DNA of 64,000 nt from Curtobacterium sp. 9128 (GCF_007673775.1 NZ_VEAF01000001.1:562263-626262); one strand, 5' to 3'; positions 27,054-37,425 are shown, numbered from the stretch's first letter. Translations and numbers: made by a program. The notes: generated by a model from the letters alone, not told the origin.

Positions 27054-28439
27054 CTACCGCGCGGTGTACGGGTGCGCGCTCAGTTCCTCGGCGACCAGGA
27101 ACGCGAGCTCGAGCGACTGCATGTGGTTGAGCCGCGGGTCACAGAGCGACTCGTAGCGCGTCGCGAGCGTCGCCTCGTCGATCTGCTCGGAGCCGCCCAG
27201 GCACTCGGTGACGTCGTCACCGGTGAGTTCGACGTGCATGCCGCCCGGGTAGGTGCCGGCCTCGCGGTGCGCCTCGAAGAAGCCGAGGACCTCGTCCACG
27301 ACGTCGTCGAAGCGGCGCGTCTTGTACCCGGACGGGGTCGTGAGCCCGTTGCCGTGCATCGGGTCGGTGACCCAGAGCGGGTTCGCGTCCATGCCCTTGA
27401 TCGCCTCGAGGAGCTTGGGCAGCTCGTCGCGGATCCGGCCGGCGCCCATCCGGGTGATGAAGGTCAGACGACCCGGCTCGCGGTTCGGGTCGAGCTTCTC
27501 GATGAGCGCCTCCATGTCGGCGACCGAGGTGGTCGGCCCGAGCTTGACGCCGATCGGGTTCCGGACCCGCGAGAGGAAGTCGACGTGCGCGCCGTCGAGG
27601 TCGCGCGTGCGCTCCCCGATCCAGATGAAGTGGCCGGACGTGTCGTACGGCAGACCGGAACGGGAGTCGATGCGGGTCATCGGACGCTCGTAGTCCATGA
27701 GCAGGCCCTCGTGCGAGGCGAAGAACTCGACGTGCTTCAGCTGGTCGAAGTCCGCACCGCAGGCGTCCATGAACCGGATCGCGCGGTCGATCTCCTTCGC
27801 GAGGTGCTCGTACCGGGCGTTCGCCGGGTTCGACGCGAAGCCCTTGTTCCACGAGTGCACCTGGCGCAGGTCGGCGAAGCCCCCCTGCGTGAAGGCGCGG
27901 ACGAGGTTCAGGGTCGACGCGGCCGTGTGGTAGCCCTGCACGAGACGACGGGGGTCGGCCTGTCGGCTCTCCGGCGTGAAGTCGTAGCCGTTCACGATGT
28001 CGCCGCGGTACGCCGGCAGGGTGACGTCGCCGCGCGTCTCGAAGTCGCTCGACCGCGGCTTGGCGAACTGTCCGGCCATCCGACCCATCTTGACGACGGG
28101 CATCGAGGCGCCGTACGTCAGGACGACGGCCATCTGCAGGATCGTCTTGACGCGGTCGCGGATGGAGTCGGCGGTCGCACCGGCGAAGGTCTCGGCGCAG
28201 TCACCGCCCTGCAGCAGGAACGCCTTGCCCTGCGCGGCGGCGGCGAGGCGGTCGCGGAGCTGGTCGACCTCGCCCGCGAAGACGAGCGGGGGCAGCGCCG
28301 CGATCTCGGCGGAGGCAGCCTCGGCTGCTGCCTGGTCCGGCCAGGAGGGCTGCTGCTTGATCGGGAGCGTCCGCCAGTAGTCGAGGCCCTCGATGACGTC
28401 CGGATCCTGCAGGGCGACGAAGTCGGTCGACTCGAACAA
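27054..28439 (-). CDS. aroG: Class II DAHP synthase
   Basis: This 461-residue enzyme condenses phosphoenolpyruvate and erythrose 4-phosphate, the first step of the shikimate pathway. Class II features include LDYWRTLPIKQQPSWPD at the N-terminus, LLQGGDCAETF, GRMAGQFAKPRS, and the C-terminal LTGDDVTECLGG and RYESLCDPRLN. I chose the TTG at 28439, preceded by GAGG seven bases upstream; this gives a length equal to the M. tuberculosis enzyme. An ATG at 28517 would add 26 residues but lies too close to a TAGGCT -10 box to be transcribed. Confidence 0.92.
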   Translation of the reverse strand: MFESTDFVALQDPDVIEGLDYWRTLPIKQQPSWPDQAAAEAASAEIAALPPLVFAGEVDQLRDRLAAAAQGKAFLLQGGDCAETFAGATADSIRDRVKTILQMAVVLTYGASMPVVKMGRMAGQFAKPRSSDFETRGDVTLPAYRGDIVNGYDFTPESRQADPRRLVQGYHTAASTLNLVRAFTQGGFADLRQVHSWNKGFASNPANARYEHLAKEIDRAIRFMDACGADFDQLKHVEFFASHEGLLMDYERPMTRIDSRSGLPYDTSGHFIWIGERTRDLDGAHVDFLSRVRNPIGVKLGPTTSVADMEALIEKLDPNREPGRLTFITRMGAGRIRDELPKLLEAIKGMDANPLWVTDPMHGNGLTTPSGYKTRRFDDVVDEVLGFFEAHREAGTYPGGMHVELTGDDVTECLGGSEQIDEATLATRYESLCDPRLNHMQSLELAFLVAEELSAHPYTAR

Positions 28440-28523
28440 GGGGGTACCTCGGTGTTCCTCGATGGTGGTGCCCCGACCGACGGCCGGGGTCCGCCCCGGC
28501 GGGCGTGCCGGGACCATCAGAGC

Positions 28524-29249
28524 CTAACGTGCGGCCGTGCCCTGCCGTTCCCGCATGACCTTCTCCCGCGCGGAACTGGCCCGTTCCTTGACGCTCGTCG
28601 CGTAGACGTCCGCGTACTCCTGGCGGCTCAGGCCGGCCAGCTCGTGCATGACCTCGTCCGTGACGCTCCGCAGGATGAAGCGGTCGGTCTCGAAGCCCTG
28701 GAAGCGGGAGAAGTCGAGGGGCTTGCCGAAGACGACGCCGACGCGCTTGAACTTCGGGATCCGCTGCCCGATCTGCTGCACCTCCCTGGTGCCGATCATC
28801 GCGACGGGGACGACGAGGACGCGTCCCTCGAGGATCATCCGCGCGATGCCCGTGCGCCCCCGGTAGAGCCGGCCGTCGGGACTCCGCGTGCCCTCGGGGT
28901 AGATGCCGAGCTGCTCGCCGCGCGCGAGCACCTGCAGGCCGGTGCGGAGCGACGCCTCCGACGCCTTGCCGCCGGAGCGGTCGATCGGGAGCTGACCGAT
29001 CGCGTTGAAGAACGTCTTCGTCGCCCAGCCCTTGAGGCCGCGCCCGGTGAAGTAGTCGCTCTTGGCCAGGAACGACATCCGCCGGTCGAGCACGGCGGGC
29101 AGGATCACGGAGTCGATGAACGACACGTGGTTCGACGCGAAGATCACCGGGCCCGACGTCGGCACGTGCTCACGCCCGACGACCCAGGGCCGGAAGAGCG
29201 TGAGGATGAGCGGGCCGAGCAGGAAGTTCTTCAGCAGCCAGTAGAGCAT
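28524..29249 (-). CDS. plsC: 1-acyl-glycerol-3-phosphate acyltransferase
   Basis: This 241-residue PlsC-family acyltransferase makes phosphatidic acid from lysophosphatidic acid at the membrane. The catalytic HX4D motif is NHVSFID (about residue 37) and the substrate-binding motif is YPEGTRSPDG (about residue 117). A hydrophobic N-terminus (YWLLKNFLLGPLILTLF) anchors it. The ATG at 29249 begins the family-like sequence; the much longer open frame upstream is antisense to the ROK kinase. Confidence 0.9.
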   Translation of the reverse strand: MLYWLLKNFLLGPLILTLFRPWVVGREHVPTSGPVIFASNHVSFIDSVILPAVLDRRMSFLAKSDYFTGRGLKGWATKTFFNAIGQLPIDRSGGKASEASLRTGLQVLARGEQLGIYPEGTRSPDGRLYRGRTGIARMILEGRVLVVPVAMIGTREVQQIGQRIPKFKRVGVVFGKPLDFSRFQGFETDRFILRSVTDEVMHELAGLSRQEYADVYATSVKERASSAREKVMRERQGTAAR

Positions 29250-29287
29250 CGTCGACTCCAGTTCGGGACGGGCGGCGGAGGCGGGCC

Positions 29288-30241
29288 CTAGGCCGTCCGG
29301 GCGTGGATGCGCGCGAGGTCCGCGGCGCCGACGACGCCCGCGTCGTTGACGAGCTCGGCGATCACGAACTCCGGCTCCGGGTGGTACCCGCGGGCGGGGA
29401 GGTTGTTGAGGTAGGCCTGGCGGATGGGCTCGAGGAGGCGCTCCCCCGCGCTCGCGACGCCGCCGCCGAAGACGAACAGCTGCGGGTCGAGCACGGCGGA
29501 CAGCGAGGCACATGCCTCGCCGAGGTGCCGGCCGAGCCGCCGGAGCGCCGCGAGCGCACCCGGGTCGTCGGCGAGGATGAGGTCCCCGACGACCTTGCCG
29601 TCGAGGTGCCCGCCGTTGTCGTCCCGCGCCTGGGCGAGCGCGACGCCGATGCCGCCGGCGTCGGCGACGTCGTTCGCCATCCGCTGCAGTGCCCGGCCGG
29701 AGCCGTACTGCTCGATGCAACCGCGCGCGCCACAGCCGCAGGGCAGGCCGTTCGGGACGATGCGGAGGTGTCCGATCTCGCCGCCGGTGCCGAAACCGCC
29801 ACGGAACAGCCGGTCCTCGGTGACGATCGCGCCGCCGACACCGGTGCCGATCGTGAGCATCGTCATGTCGGAGACGAGCCGCCCGGCCCCGAACCGGAAC
29901 TCGGCCCAGCCGGCGGCGTTGGCGTCGTTGTCGACGGTGATGTGCACGTCGCCGACGCGCTGCTGCAGCTTCTGCCGCAGCGGCTCGTTCCGCCAGCGGA
30001 TGTTCGGCGTGTAGTAGACGATCGACTGCGAGGCGTCGATGAAGCCGGGAGCGGCGACACCGACGGCGCTCACCTCGTGCGCGGCACGCAGTCGCGAGAC
30101 CATCGCGACGACGTCGTCGAGCATGGCGTCCGGGTCCGCAGCGTTCGTGGCGACGCGGTCCTCGGCGAGGATCTCGCCGAGCTCCGAGACGACCGCTCCC
30201 GCGATCTTGGTCCCCCCGATGTCGATTCCGATGGCGTGCAC
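29288..30241 (-). CDS. ROK family glucokinase
   Basis: This 317-residue sugar kinase probably phosphorylates glucose with ATP. The N-terminal phosphate loop GIDIGGTKIAGAV, the sugar-binding NDANAAGWAE, and the ROK zinc-type motif CGCGARGCIEQYGSG are clear. There is no DNA-binding domain, so it is an enzyme and not a ROK repressor. The start is GTG at 30241, eight bases after TAGGCT, so the message may be leaderless. Other hexoses cannot be excluded. Confidence 0.9.
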   Translation of the reverse strand: MHAIGIDIGGTKIAGAVVSELGEILAEDRVATNAADPDAMLDDVVAMVSRLRAAHEVSAVGVAAPGFIDASQSIVYYTPNIRWRNEPLRQKLQQRVGDVHITVDNDANAAGWAEFRFGAGRLVSDMTMLTIGTGVGGAIVTEDRLFRGGFGTGGEIGHLRIVPNGLPCGCGARGCIEQYGSGRALQRMANDVADAGGIGVALAQARDDNGGHLDGKVVGDLILADDPGALAALRRLGRHLGEACASLSAVLDPQLFVFGGGVASAGERLLEPIRQAYLNNLPARGYHPEPEFVIAELVNDAGVVGAADLARIHARTA

Positions 30242-30363
30242 GAGGACCGAGCCTACCGGTTCGGTGCGTTCTCATCGAACGCCGCGCATCGCGCCCTATG
30301 CTGGGATCAGAGCCCTCGAAGATGAGGCGAACTCGAATCGAATCGGCCGACAAGGGAGTCACC

Positions 30364-32232
30364 GTGAACGATCAGCGGCCCGCCACCACCGGCGCAGGCA
30401 CCACCCCGACGACGGCACCCGTCGCACCCGACCACGGCTCGGCGGCACGACTGCTCGCCGACCGCGCGCGACTCACACCGGACCGCCCGCTCCTCGGGCA
30501 GCGGAACGGCGACACGTGGTCGACGATCCCCGCGTCCGACGTGCTCGCCCGGGTCCGTGGCATCGCGAAGGGGTTCGTCGCCGCCGGCCTCGAGCCAGGA
30601 GCCCACGTGGCGATCCTGTCGCGCACGCGGCTGGAGTGGACGCTCGTCGACTTCGCGATCTGGACCGCCGGCCTGGTGTCGGTGCCGGTCTACGAGACCA
30701 GCTCCCCCGACCAGGTGCAGTGGATCCTCGGCGACTCCGAGTCCGTCGCGATCGTCGTCGAGCAGGAGGAGCACGCCCGCCGTGTCGCCGGGATCGCCGA
30801 GGCCCTGCCGCACCTCGGCCAGCACTGGACGATCGACGGCGGCGGGCTCGACGACCTCGTCCGCCTCGGCGAGGACGTGTCCGACGCCGACCTCGACGCC
30901 AGGACGGCATCCGTGCACGGGCACGACGACGCCACGATCATCTACACGTCGGGCACCACCGGTCGGCCGAAGGGCTGTGTGCTGCGGCACGACAACTTCA
31001 CCGCCACCGTCGAGGGATCGACCGAGGCGATGAGCGAGATCATCGCGGGCGACGCCTCGACCCTGCTGTTCATCCCGATGGCCCACGTGTTCGCCCGCTT
31101 CATCGCCGTCATGTCGATCTCCGCCGGCACGCTCGTCGGCCACGAGCCGGACACCAAGGACCTGATGCGGGCCGTGGCGACCTTCCGGCCCACGTTCCTG
31201 CTCGCGGTCCCGCGGGTGTTCGAGAAGATCTACAACTCCGCCGAGCAGAAGGCCGACCTCGGCGGGCGCGGCCGGGTGTTCCGCGCCGCGGCCGACACCG
31301 CCGTCGCGCACTCCGAGGCCGTCGCCGCCGGTCGGGTGCCGCTCCTGCTCGCGCTGCGCTACCGCCTGTTCGACCGGCTCGTGTACTGCAAGCTCCGCGA
31401 CGCGATCGGCGGCCGGGTGCAGTACGCCATCAGCGGCTCGGCACCGCTCAGCCCGCGACTGTCGCACTTCTTCCGGTCGATCGGCGTCCTCATCCTCGAG
31501 GGCTACGGCCTCACCGAGACGACCGCACCGGCCACCGTGAACCGGGCCGCGGAGCTCCGCATCGGCACGGTCGGGCGCGCACTGCCCGGCGTCGAGGTCC
31601 GCATCGCCGACGACGACGAGATCCTCATCCGCGGCGTGGACGTGTTCGACCGGTACTGGCAGAACCCCGAGGCCACCGCGAAGGCCTTCGCGGACGGCTG
31701 GTTCCGCACCGGCGACCTCGGTCGACTCGACGGCGACGGCGTCCTCACGGTCACCGGACGCGCCAAGGAGCTCATCGTGACCGCGAGCGGGAAGAACGTC
31801 GCCCCCGCACCGCTCGAGGACCGCATCCGTGAGCACCCGCTGGTCGGGCAGGTCGTCGTGGTCGGTGAGGGCAAGCCCTTCGTCGCGGCGCTCGTGACCC
31901 TGGACCGGGACATGCTGCCCGGGTGGTGCCAGGCGCGTGGGATCACCCCGGCGCTCTCCGCACACGAGGCCGCCTACGACGAGCGCGTGCACGCCGCCGT
32001 GCAGGAGGCGATCGACGCCGGCAACGCGCACGTGTCGCGTGCCGAGTCGGTCCGCTCGTTCACGATCATCGACACCGAGCTGACCGAGGCGTCCGGGCAC
32101 CTCACGCCCAAGCTCACCATCAAGCGGAACGTCGTGATGCGGGACTTCGCGGCCGACGTGGAGCACATCTACTCCGGGTCGAAGGTGCAGACGACCGCGA
32201 CGCCGGTGGTGGCGGGACGCCGCCGGCGCTGA
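30364..32232 (+). CDS. Long-chain acyl-CoA synthetase
   Basis: This 622-residue AMP-forming ligase activates fatty acids as acyl-CoA. The AMP-binding motif TIIYTSGTTGRPKGC (about residue 195), the GYGLTETTAPAT motif and the C-terminal TGRAKELIVTASGKNVAP are complete. It resembles mycobacterial FadD15 in overall layout. GTG at 30364 has AAGGGAG five bases upstream, and TATGCT near 30297 may be its -10 box. It is divergent from the glucokinase gene. Confidence 0.9.
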   Translation: MNDQRPATTGAGTTPTTAPVAPDHGSAARLLADRARLTPDRPLLGQRNGDTWSTIPASDVLARVRGIAKGFVAAGLEPGAHVAILSRTRLEWTLVDFAIWTAGLVSVPVYETSSPDQVQWILGDSESVAIVVEQEEHARRVAGIAEALPHLGQHWTIDGGGLDDLVRLGEDVSDADLDARTASVHGHDDATIIYTSGTTGRPKGCVLRHDNFTATVEGSTEAMSEIIAGDASTLLFIPMAHVFARFIAVMSISAGTLVGHEPDTKDLMRAVATFRPTFLLAVPRVFEKIYNSAEQKADLGGRGRVFRAAADTAVAHSEAVAAGRVPLLLALRYRLFDRLVYCKLRDAIGGRVQYAISGSAPLSPRLSHFFRSIGVLILEGYGLTETTAPATVNRAAELRIGTVGRALPGVEVRIADDDEILIRGVDVFDRYWQNPEATAKAFADGWFRTGDLGRLDGDGVLTVTGRAKELIVTASGKNVAPAPLEDRIREHPLVGQVVVVGEGKPFVAALVTLDRDMLPGWCQARGITPALSAHEAAYDERVHAAVQEAIDAGNAHVSRAESVRSFTIIDTELTEASGHLTPKLTIKRNVVMRDFAADVEHIYSGSKVQTTATPVVAGRRRR

Positions 32233-32255
32233 TCCGGCCCGGCGAGCGGGTGTGA

Positions 32256-32300
32256 CTGGAGGCCCGGTGCCGGTCCGTCGGACCGGCACCGGGCCTCCAG
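32256..32300 (+). terminator. Strong hairpin terminator
   Basis: A perfect 21-bp stem (32256-32276 with 32280-32300) closes a three-base loop, 24 bases after the acyl-CoA synthetase stop. It includes GGCCCGGTGCCGG, related to the other terminators in the window. It can also serve the small gene converging from the right. Confidence 0.75.
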
Positions 32301-32318
32301 TGCGTCACGTCTCGTCAG

Positions 32319-32447
32319 TCAGCCGTTGCGCCCGTCCGGAGCGTCAGCGGGGTCCAGGACGGCCGTGGCGGACGTCGTCGGGACCGGCTCCGGTCGGCGG
32401 TTGGTGCGGGTGCGGTGCGAGCTGAGCTCGTCGTCCTGAGGTGCCAT
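32319..32447 (-). CDS. Tiny hydrophilic protein
   Basis: This 42-residue frame starts MAPQDDELSSHRTRTNRR and ends DAPDGRNG. AGGA lies six bases upstream of the ATG and a strong terminator lies just beyond the stop. I do not recognise the family. It is Arg-, Thr- and Pro-rich, with no membrane segment, and would be soluble. It could equally be a spurious frame, although the translation signals are good. Confidence 0.45.
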   Translation of the reverse strand: MAPQDDELSSHRTRTNRRPEPVPTTSATAVLDPADAPDGRNG

Positions 32448-32575
32448 CGTGCGTCCTGGGTGGGTGTGGGAATCCGTGCCGGTGGGGGGCCGACCCGGAC
32501 ACGGTACCTCGCTGCCGGGACAAGGCGACAATCCCGCGTCCGGGTGTCACGATCGTGCGGTGATCCGCACGCGGC

Positions 32576-33079
32576 TCAGTGGAACCAGTCCTGCGTCCGG
32601 ATGTCCCGGAGCGCCTGCCGACGGGTCTCCGGCGCCAGCGTCATGACGTACACGGTCCCGTCGAGGTGGTCGACCTCGTGCTGCAGCGCCTCGGCCATGA
32701 GCCCGGTGCCCTCGACGACGACCTCGTTCCCGTCGACGTCGACGCCGCGGACCTTCGCGTACGGGTACCGCGAGGTCGGGTACGCCAGTCCCGGCACCGA
32801 GAGGCAGCCCTCGTCCATGAGCTCGGGTTCACCGGACACCTCGACGACCTCGGGGTTCAGGACGTAGCCGACCTCCCCGTCGACGTTGTAGGAGAACGCG
32901 CGCAGCCCGACGCCGATCTGCGGGGCGGCGACGCCGGCACGGCCGGGTTCGCGGACGGTGTCGACGAGGTCCTGCACGAGGTCGCGGATCCCCGGGGACC
33001 CGAGCGCCGACGGCGCGATCGGGTCGGCCGGCGAACGGAGGACGGGGTCGCCGAACAGGCGGATGGGACGGACGGTCAC
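32576..33079 (-). CDS. def: Peptide deformylase
   Basis: This 167-residue metalloenzyme removes the N-formyl group from nascent proteins. All three motifs are intact: [17 protein letters not shown] with the metal-binding Cys, and QHEVDHLDG with the two metal-binding His and the catalytic Glu. It ends about 130 bases from the tiny gene and starts one base from the end of pyruvate carboxylase, so the two are probably co-transcribed. Confidence 0.95.
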   Translation of the reverse strand: MTVRPIRLFGDPVLRSPADPIAPSALGSPGIRDLVQDLVDTVREPGRAGVAAPQIGVGLRAFSYNVDGEVGYVLNPEVVEVSGEPELMDEGCLSVPGLAYPTSRYPYAKVRGVDVDGNEVVVEGTGLMAEALQHEVDHLDGTVYVMTLAPETRRQALRDIRTQDWFH

Positions 33080-33080
33080 G

Positions 33081-36000
33081 TTACTGCAGCACCACCAGGA
33101 GGTCGCCGGCGTCCACCTGCTGGGTCACCGGGATCGCGAGACGGCCGACGGTGCCCCCGGTGGGCGCCGTGATGGCCGCTTCCATCTTCATCGCCTCGAT
33201 GCTCGCCACGGCCACTCCGGCCTCGACGACGTCACCGACGGCGACCTTGAGCGTCACGACACCGGAGAACGGTGCCGCGACCTGTCTGGGGTCGGACCGG
33301 TCCGCCTGCTCGGCGGCCTTCGTCTCGACGTGGATCGACCGGTCGCGGACCGCCACGGGACGGAGTTGCCCGTTCAGCGTCGCCATCACGGTGCGGACGC
33401 CCCGCGCGTCCGCCTCGCCGATCGCCTCGAGCCCGACGAGCAGGTCGACGCCGGGGCCGAGCGGGACGACGTGCTCCTCGCCCTGACGGAGGCCGTACAG
33501 GTGGTCCAGGGTCGACACCGTCGACAGGTCCCCGTACTCGTCGCGCACCTGCTGGAACGCGGCCGTGGGCTGCGGGAAGAGCAGCCGGTTGAGCGCGGCG
33601 CGGCGAGCCGGACCCGGGGTGGCGAGGTGCGCGCGCTCGTCGTCCGGCACGGGCGTGACCTCGAGCGAGACCGTGCGACCGGCCAGGACCTTCGAGCGGA
33701 ACGGCTCGGGCCAGCCGCCGGGCAGCTCGCCGAGCTCACCCGCCATGAAGCCGATGACGGAGTCCGGGACGTCGTACTGCTGCGGGTTCTGCTCGAAGTC
33801 GTCCGGGTCGGCGTCGACGGCCGCGAGCTGGAGCGCGAGGTCCCCGACGACCTTCGACGACGGCGTCACCTTGGTCGGGCGCCCGAGGATCCGGTTCGCC
33901 GCGGCGTACCAGTCCTCGACCTGCTCGAACCGGTCGCCGAGCCCGAGGGCGATCGCCTGCTGGCGGAGGTTCGAGAGCTGCCCGCCCGGGATCTCGTGCT
34001 GGTAGACACGGCCGGTGGGACCGGCGAGCCCGGACTCGAAGGGGGCGTACACGCGACGCACCGCTTCCCAGTAGGGTTCGAGGTCGCCGACGGCGGCGAG
34101 GGAGATGCCGGTGTCGCGCTCGGTGTGCGCCAGTGCGGCGACGAGCGCGGACATGCTCGGCTGGCTCGTCGTCCCGGCCATCGGCGCCGCGGCGACGTCC
34201 ACGGCGTCGGCGCCGGCACGGGCCGCGGCGAGGAGCGTCGCGAGCTGGCCGCCGGCGGTGTCGTGCGTGTGGACGTGCACCGGCTGGTCGAACCGTTCGC
34301 GGAGTGCGGTCACGAGCCGCTCCGCCGCACCGGCACGGAGGAGCCCGGCCATGTCCTTGACGCCGATGACGTGCGCACCAGCCGCCACCATCTGCTCCGC
34401 CAGGCGGAGGTAGTAGTCGAGCGTGTAGAGGTCCTCGGCGGGGTCGAGCAGGTCGCCCGAGTAGCAGAGTGCGGCCTCGGCCACGGCGGTGCCCGTCGCG
34501 AGGACGGCGTCGAGGGCCGGACGGAGCTGGCTGACGTCGTTGAGGGCGTCGAACACGCGGAACACGTCGACGCCGGTGGCGGCTGCCTCGGCCACGAAGG
34601 CGTCGGACACCTCGGTCGGGTACGGCGTGTACCCGACGGTGTTGCGTCCACGCAGCAGCATCTGGATCGGGATGTTCGGCATGGCCTCGCGCAGGGCCGC
34701 CAGGCGTTCCCACGGGTCCTCGACGAGGAAGCGGAGTGCGACGTCGTACGTCGCGCCGCCCCACGCTTCCATGCTGAGCAGCTGCGGCGTCAGCCGCGCC
34801 ACGTGCGGGGCCACCGCGACCAGGTCTCTGGTGCGCACCCGGGTCGCCAGGAGGGACTGGTGGGCGTCGCGCATCGTGGTCTCGGTGACCGCGAGCGCGG
34901 TCTGGGCGCGGAGGGACTCGGCCCATGCCGCCGGGCCGAGCTGCTGCAGGCGCTGGCGCTCACCGGGAGGCGGCGCTGTCGTCAGGTCGACCCTCGGGAG
35001 CTTCAGCGCAGGATCGACCATCTGCGCGCCACGCTCGCCGTTCGGTCGGTTCACCGTGACGTCGGCCAGCCAGTTGAGGACCTTCGTCCCGCGGTCCTTC
35101 GACACGTGCCCGGCGAACAGCTGCGGTCGCTCGGCGATGAAGGACGTCGAGACGTCGCCGCGGGCGAAGTCGGGGTCGTCGAGCACGGCCTGCAGGAACG
35201 GGATGTTCGTGCTGACGCCCCGGATGCGGAACTCCGCCAGGGCGCGCTTGGCCCGGGCGACGGCGCTCGGGAAGTCCCGCGCACGGCAGGTCATCTTCGC
35301 GAGCATCGAGTCGAAGTGCGGGCTGATCTGTGCGCCGGTGGCCACCGTGCCGCCGTCGAGCCGGACGCCGGCGCCACCGGGACTGCGGTACGTGGTGATG
35401 CGCCCCGTGTCCGGACGGAAGCCCTGCGTGGGGTCCTCGGTCGTGATGCGGGTCTGGAGCGCCGCACCGTGCACGGCGACGGTGTCCTGCGACAGGCCGA
35501 GGTCGCCGAGGGTCTCCCCCGCGGCGATGCGCATCTGCGACTGCACCAGGTCGACGTCGGTGACCTCCTCGGTCACCGTGTGCTCGACCTGGATGCGCGG
35601 GTTCATCTCGATGAAGACGTGCTGGCCGGCACGCTCGCCGACGGTGTCGAGGAGGAACTCGACGGTGCCGGCGTTGACGTACCCGATCGACCTCGCGAAC
35701 GCGACGGCGTCGCGGTGCAGCGCCCGGGCGACGTCGGCGTCGAGGTTCGGCGCCGGGGCGATCTCGACGACCTTCTGGTTCCGGCGCTGGACGGAGCAGT
35801 CACGCTCGAAGAGGTGGATCGTGCCGGCGTCATCGCCCGTCGCGTCGGCGAGGATCTGCACCTCGATGTGCCGCGGGCGGAGCACGGCCTGCTCGAGGAA
35901 CATCGTCGGGTCGCCGAACGCGCTGTCGGCCTCGCGCATCGCTTCCTCGAGCGCCGGACGGAGCTCCTCGGGGGTCTCCACGCGGCGCATGCCCCGACCG

Positions 36001-36491
36001 CCACCGCCGGCGACGGCCTTGGCGAACACCGGGAACCCGATGGCCGCGGCGCCGGCGACGAGCTCGTCGACGTCGCGACTGGCCGGGGTGCTGGCGAGGA
36101 CCGGGACGCCGGCCGCGATCGCGTGCTCCTTCGCGGTGACCTTGTTGCCCGCCATCTCGAGGACGTGCTGGCCGGGGCCGATGAAGGTGATGCCGTTCGC
36201 GGCGGCGGCCGCGGCGAGGTCCGGGTTCTCGGACAGGAAGCCGTAGCCGGGGTAGATCGCGTCGGCGCCGGACTCCCGCGCGACGCGGATGATCTCCGAC
36301 ACGTCGAGGTAGGCCCGGACCGGGTGCCCGCGCTCCCCGATCAGGTACGCCTCGTCCGCCTTGAGACGGTGCAGCGAACCGCGGTCTTCGTAGGGGTAGA
36401 CAGCGACGGTCCGGGCGCCGAGTTCGTACGCCGCGCGGAAGGCACGGATCGCGATCTCACCACGGTTGGCGACGAGGATCTTGCGGAACAC
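33081..36491 (-). CDS. pyc: Pyruvate carboxylase
   Basis: This 1136-residue biotin enzyme makes oxaloacetate from pyruvate and bicarbonate. It carries, in order, the biotin carboxylase domain (residues 1-450, ATP loop [11 protein letters not shown]), the carboxyltransferase barrel (about 520-800, with [11 protein letters not shown] and the Lys of GVKDMAGLL), and the C-terminal biotinyl domain with the acceptor in IEAMKME. Length is normal for the single-chain form. It runs divergently from the ParA-like gene with 60 bases between start codons. Confidence 0.97.
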   Translation of the reverse strand: MFRKILVANRGEIAIRAFRAAYELGARTVAVYPYEDRGSLHRLKADEAYLIGERGHPVRAYLDVSEIIRVARESGADAIYPGYGFLSENPDLAAAAAANGITFIGPGQHVLEMAGNKVTAKEHAIAAGVPVLASTPASRDVDELVAGAAAIGFPVFAKAVAGGGGRGMRRVETPEELRPALEEAMREADSAFGDPTMFLEQAVLRPRHIEVQILADATGDDAGTIHLFERDCSVQRRNQKVVEIAPAPNLDADVARALHRDAVAFARSIGYVNAGTVEFLLDTVGERAGQHVFIEMNPRIQVEHTVTEEVTDVDLVQSQMRIAAGETLGDLGLSQDTVAVHGAALQTRITTEDPTQGFRPDTGRITTYRSPGGAGVRLDGGTVATGAQISPHFDSMLAKMTCRARDFPSAVARAKRALAEFRIRGVSTNIPFLQAVLDDPDFARGDVSTSFIAERPQLFAGHVSKDRGTKVLNWLADVTVNRPNGERGAQMVDPALKLPRVDLTTAPPPGERQRLQQLGPAAWAESLRAQTALAVTETTMRDAHQSLLATRVRTRDLVAVAPHVARLTPQLLSMEAWGGATYDVALRFLVEDPWERLAALREAMPNIPIQMLLRGRNTVGYTPYPTEVSDAFVAEAAATGVDVFRVFDALNDVSQLRPALDAVLATGTAVAEAALCYSGDLLDPAEDLYTLDYYLRLAEQMVAAGAHVIGVKDMAGLLRAGAAERLVTALRERFDQPVHVHTHDTAGGQLATLLAAARAGADAVDVAAAPMAGTTSQPSMSALVAALAHTERDTGISLAAVGDLEPYWEAVRRVYAPFESGLAGPTGRVYQHEIPGGQLSNLRQQAIALGLGDRFEQVEDWYAAANRILGRPTKVTPSSKVVGDLALQLAAVDADPDDFEQNPQQYDVPDSVIGFMAGELGELPGGWPEPFRSKVLAGRTVSLEVTPVPDDERAHLATPGPARRAALNRLLFPQPTAAFQQVRDEYGDLSTVSTLDHLYGLRQGEEHVVPLGPGVDLLVGLEAIGEADARGVRTVMATLNGQLRPVAVRDRSIHVETKAAEQADRSDPRQVAAPFSGVVTLKVAVGDVVEAGVAVASIEAMKMEAAITAPTGGTVGRLAIPVTQQVDAGDLLVVLQ

Positions 36492-36551
36492 GCGGGCCCT
36501 TTCAGCGCTGGGTCAGGTGAGACCACCCTACTGGCGGTAACGTTGCTCAAC

Positions 36552-37370
36552 GTGCATGTACTCAGCGTGAGCTCTCTCAAGGGCGGTGTCGGCAAGACGA
36601 CGGTCACACTCGGCCTGACCTCGGCCGCGTTCGCCAAGGGACTGCGAACGCTGGTGGTCGACCTCGACCCCCAGTCGGACGTCTCCACGGGCCTCGACAT
36701 CGACATCGCCGGCCACCTCAACGTGGCCGACGTGCTCGAGAACCCGAAGGAGAAGATCGTCCGCCAGGCCATCGCGCCGTCGGGGTGGACGAAGGGGTCC
36801 CAGGGCAAGATCGACGTGATGGTCGGCTCGCCCTCGGCGATCAACTTCGACGGCCCGCACCCGTCGATCCGCGACATCTGGAAGCTCGAAGAGGCGCTCG
36901 CCAATGTCGAGCAGGACTACGAACTCGTCCTCATCGACTGTGCGCCGTCCCTGAACGCGTTGACCCGCACCGCGTGGGCCGCTTCCGACCGGGTCTCCGT
37001 CGTCACCGAGCCCGGGCTGTTCTCCGTCGCCGCCGCCGACCGAGCACTCCGTGCGATCGAGGAGATCCGCCGCGGTCTGTCCCCCCGACTGCAGCCGCTC
37101 GGCATCATCGTGAACCGCGCCCGCGTGCAGTCGCTCGAGCACCAGTTCCGGATCAAGGAACTCCGCGACATGTTCGGGCCGCTCGTGCTCTCGCCGCAGC
37201 TGCCCGAGCGCACCTCCCTGCAGCAGGCCCAGGGTGCAGCGAAGCCCCTGCACGTGTGGCCGGGCGAGTCCGCGCAGGAGATGGCGCGGAACTTCGACCA
37301 GCTGCTCGAGCGGATCATGCGCACCGGCAAGATCGGGCCGTACGCCGACGGAGCACCTCCCGCCGAGTGA
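36552..37370 (+). CDS. Orphan ParA-family ATPase
   Basis: This 272-residue protein has the deviant Walker A motif SSLKGGVGKTT at the N-terminus, DLDPQSDVS, and LVLIDCAPSLN, all typical of ParA/MinD-like ATPases that position DNA or protein complexes. No ParB-like partner lies beside it and no parS (TGTTTCACGTGAAACA) occurs nearby. The best start is GTG at 36552, eight bases after TAACGT, a possible -10 box, so the message may be leaderless. The open frame extends far upstream antisense to pyc, but only this part is a gene. Confidence 0.85.
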   Translation: MHVLSVSSLKGGVGKTTVTLGLTSAAFAKGLRTLVVDLDPQSDVSTGLDIDIAGHLNVADVLENPKEKIVRQAIAPSGWTKGSQGKIDVMVGSPSAINFDGPHPSIRDIWKLEEALANVEQDYELVLIDCAPSLNALTRTAWAASDRVSVVTEPGLFSVAAADRALRAIEEIRRGLSPRLQPLGIIVNRARVQSLEHQFRIKELRDMFGPLVLSPQLPERTSLQQAQGAAKPLHVWPGESAQEMARNFDQLLERIMRTGKIGPYADGAPPAE

Positions 37371-37394
37371 CGGCCCCGCGGCTCCCGACACAGC

Positions 37395-37425
37395 GAAACC
37401 CCCGGCACGGATTGCCGGGGGTTTC
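37395..37425 (+). terminator. Intrinsic terminator after the ParA-like gene
   Basis: A 13-bp perfect stem (37395-37407 with 37413-37425) with a five-base loop lies 24 bases beyond the stop codon; the distal arm ends GGGTTTC and the following bases are T-rich. Confidence 0.75.

Noticed and set aside
32958..36540. Very long plus-strand open frame before the ParA-like gene
   Set aside because: It is antisense to pyruvate carboxylase, whose full domain set and biotin motif are certain. High GC keeps the reverse frame open; only the part from 36552 is a gene.
36552..37370. Plasmid or integrated element carrying ParA
   Set aside because: No ParB, parS, integrase, transposase or attachment site is visible, and composition matches the housekeeping neighbours.
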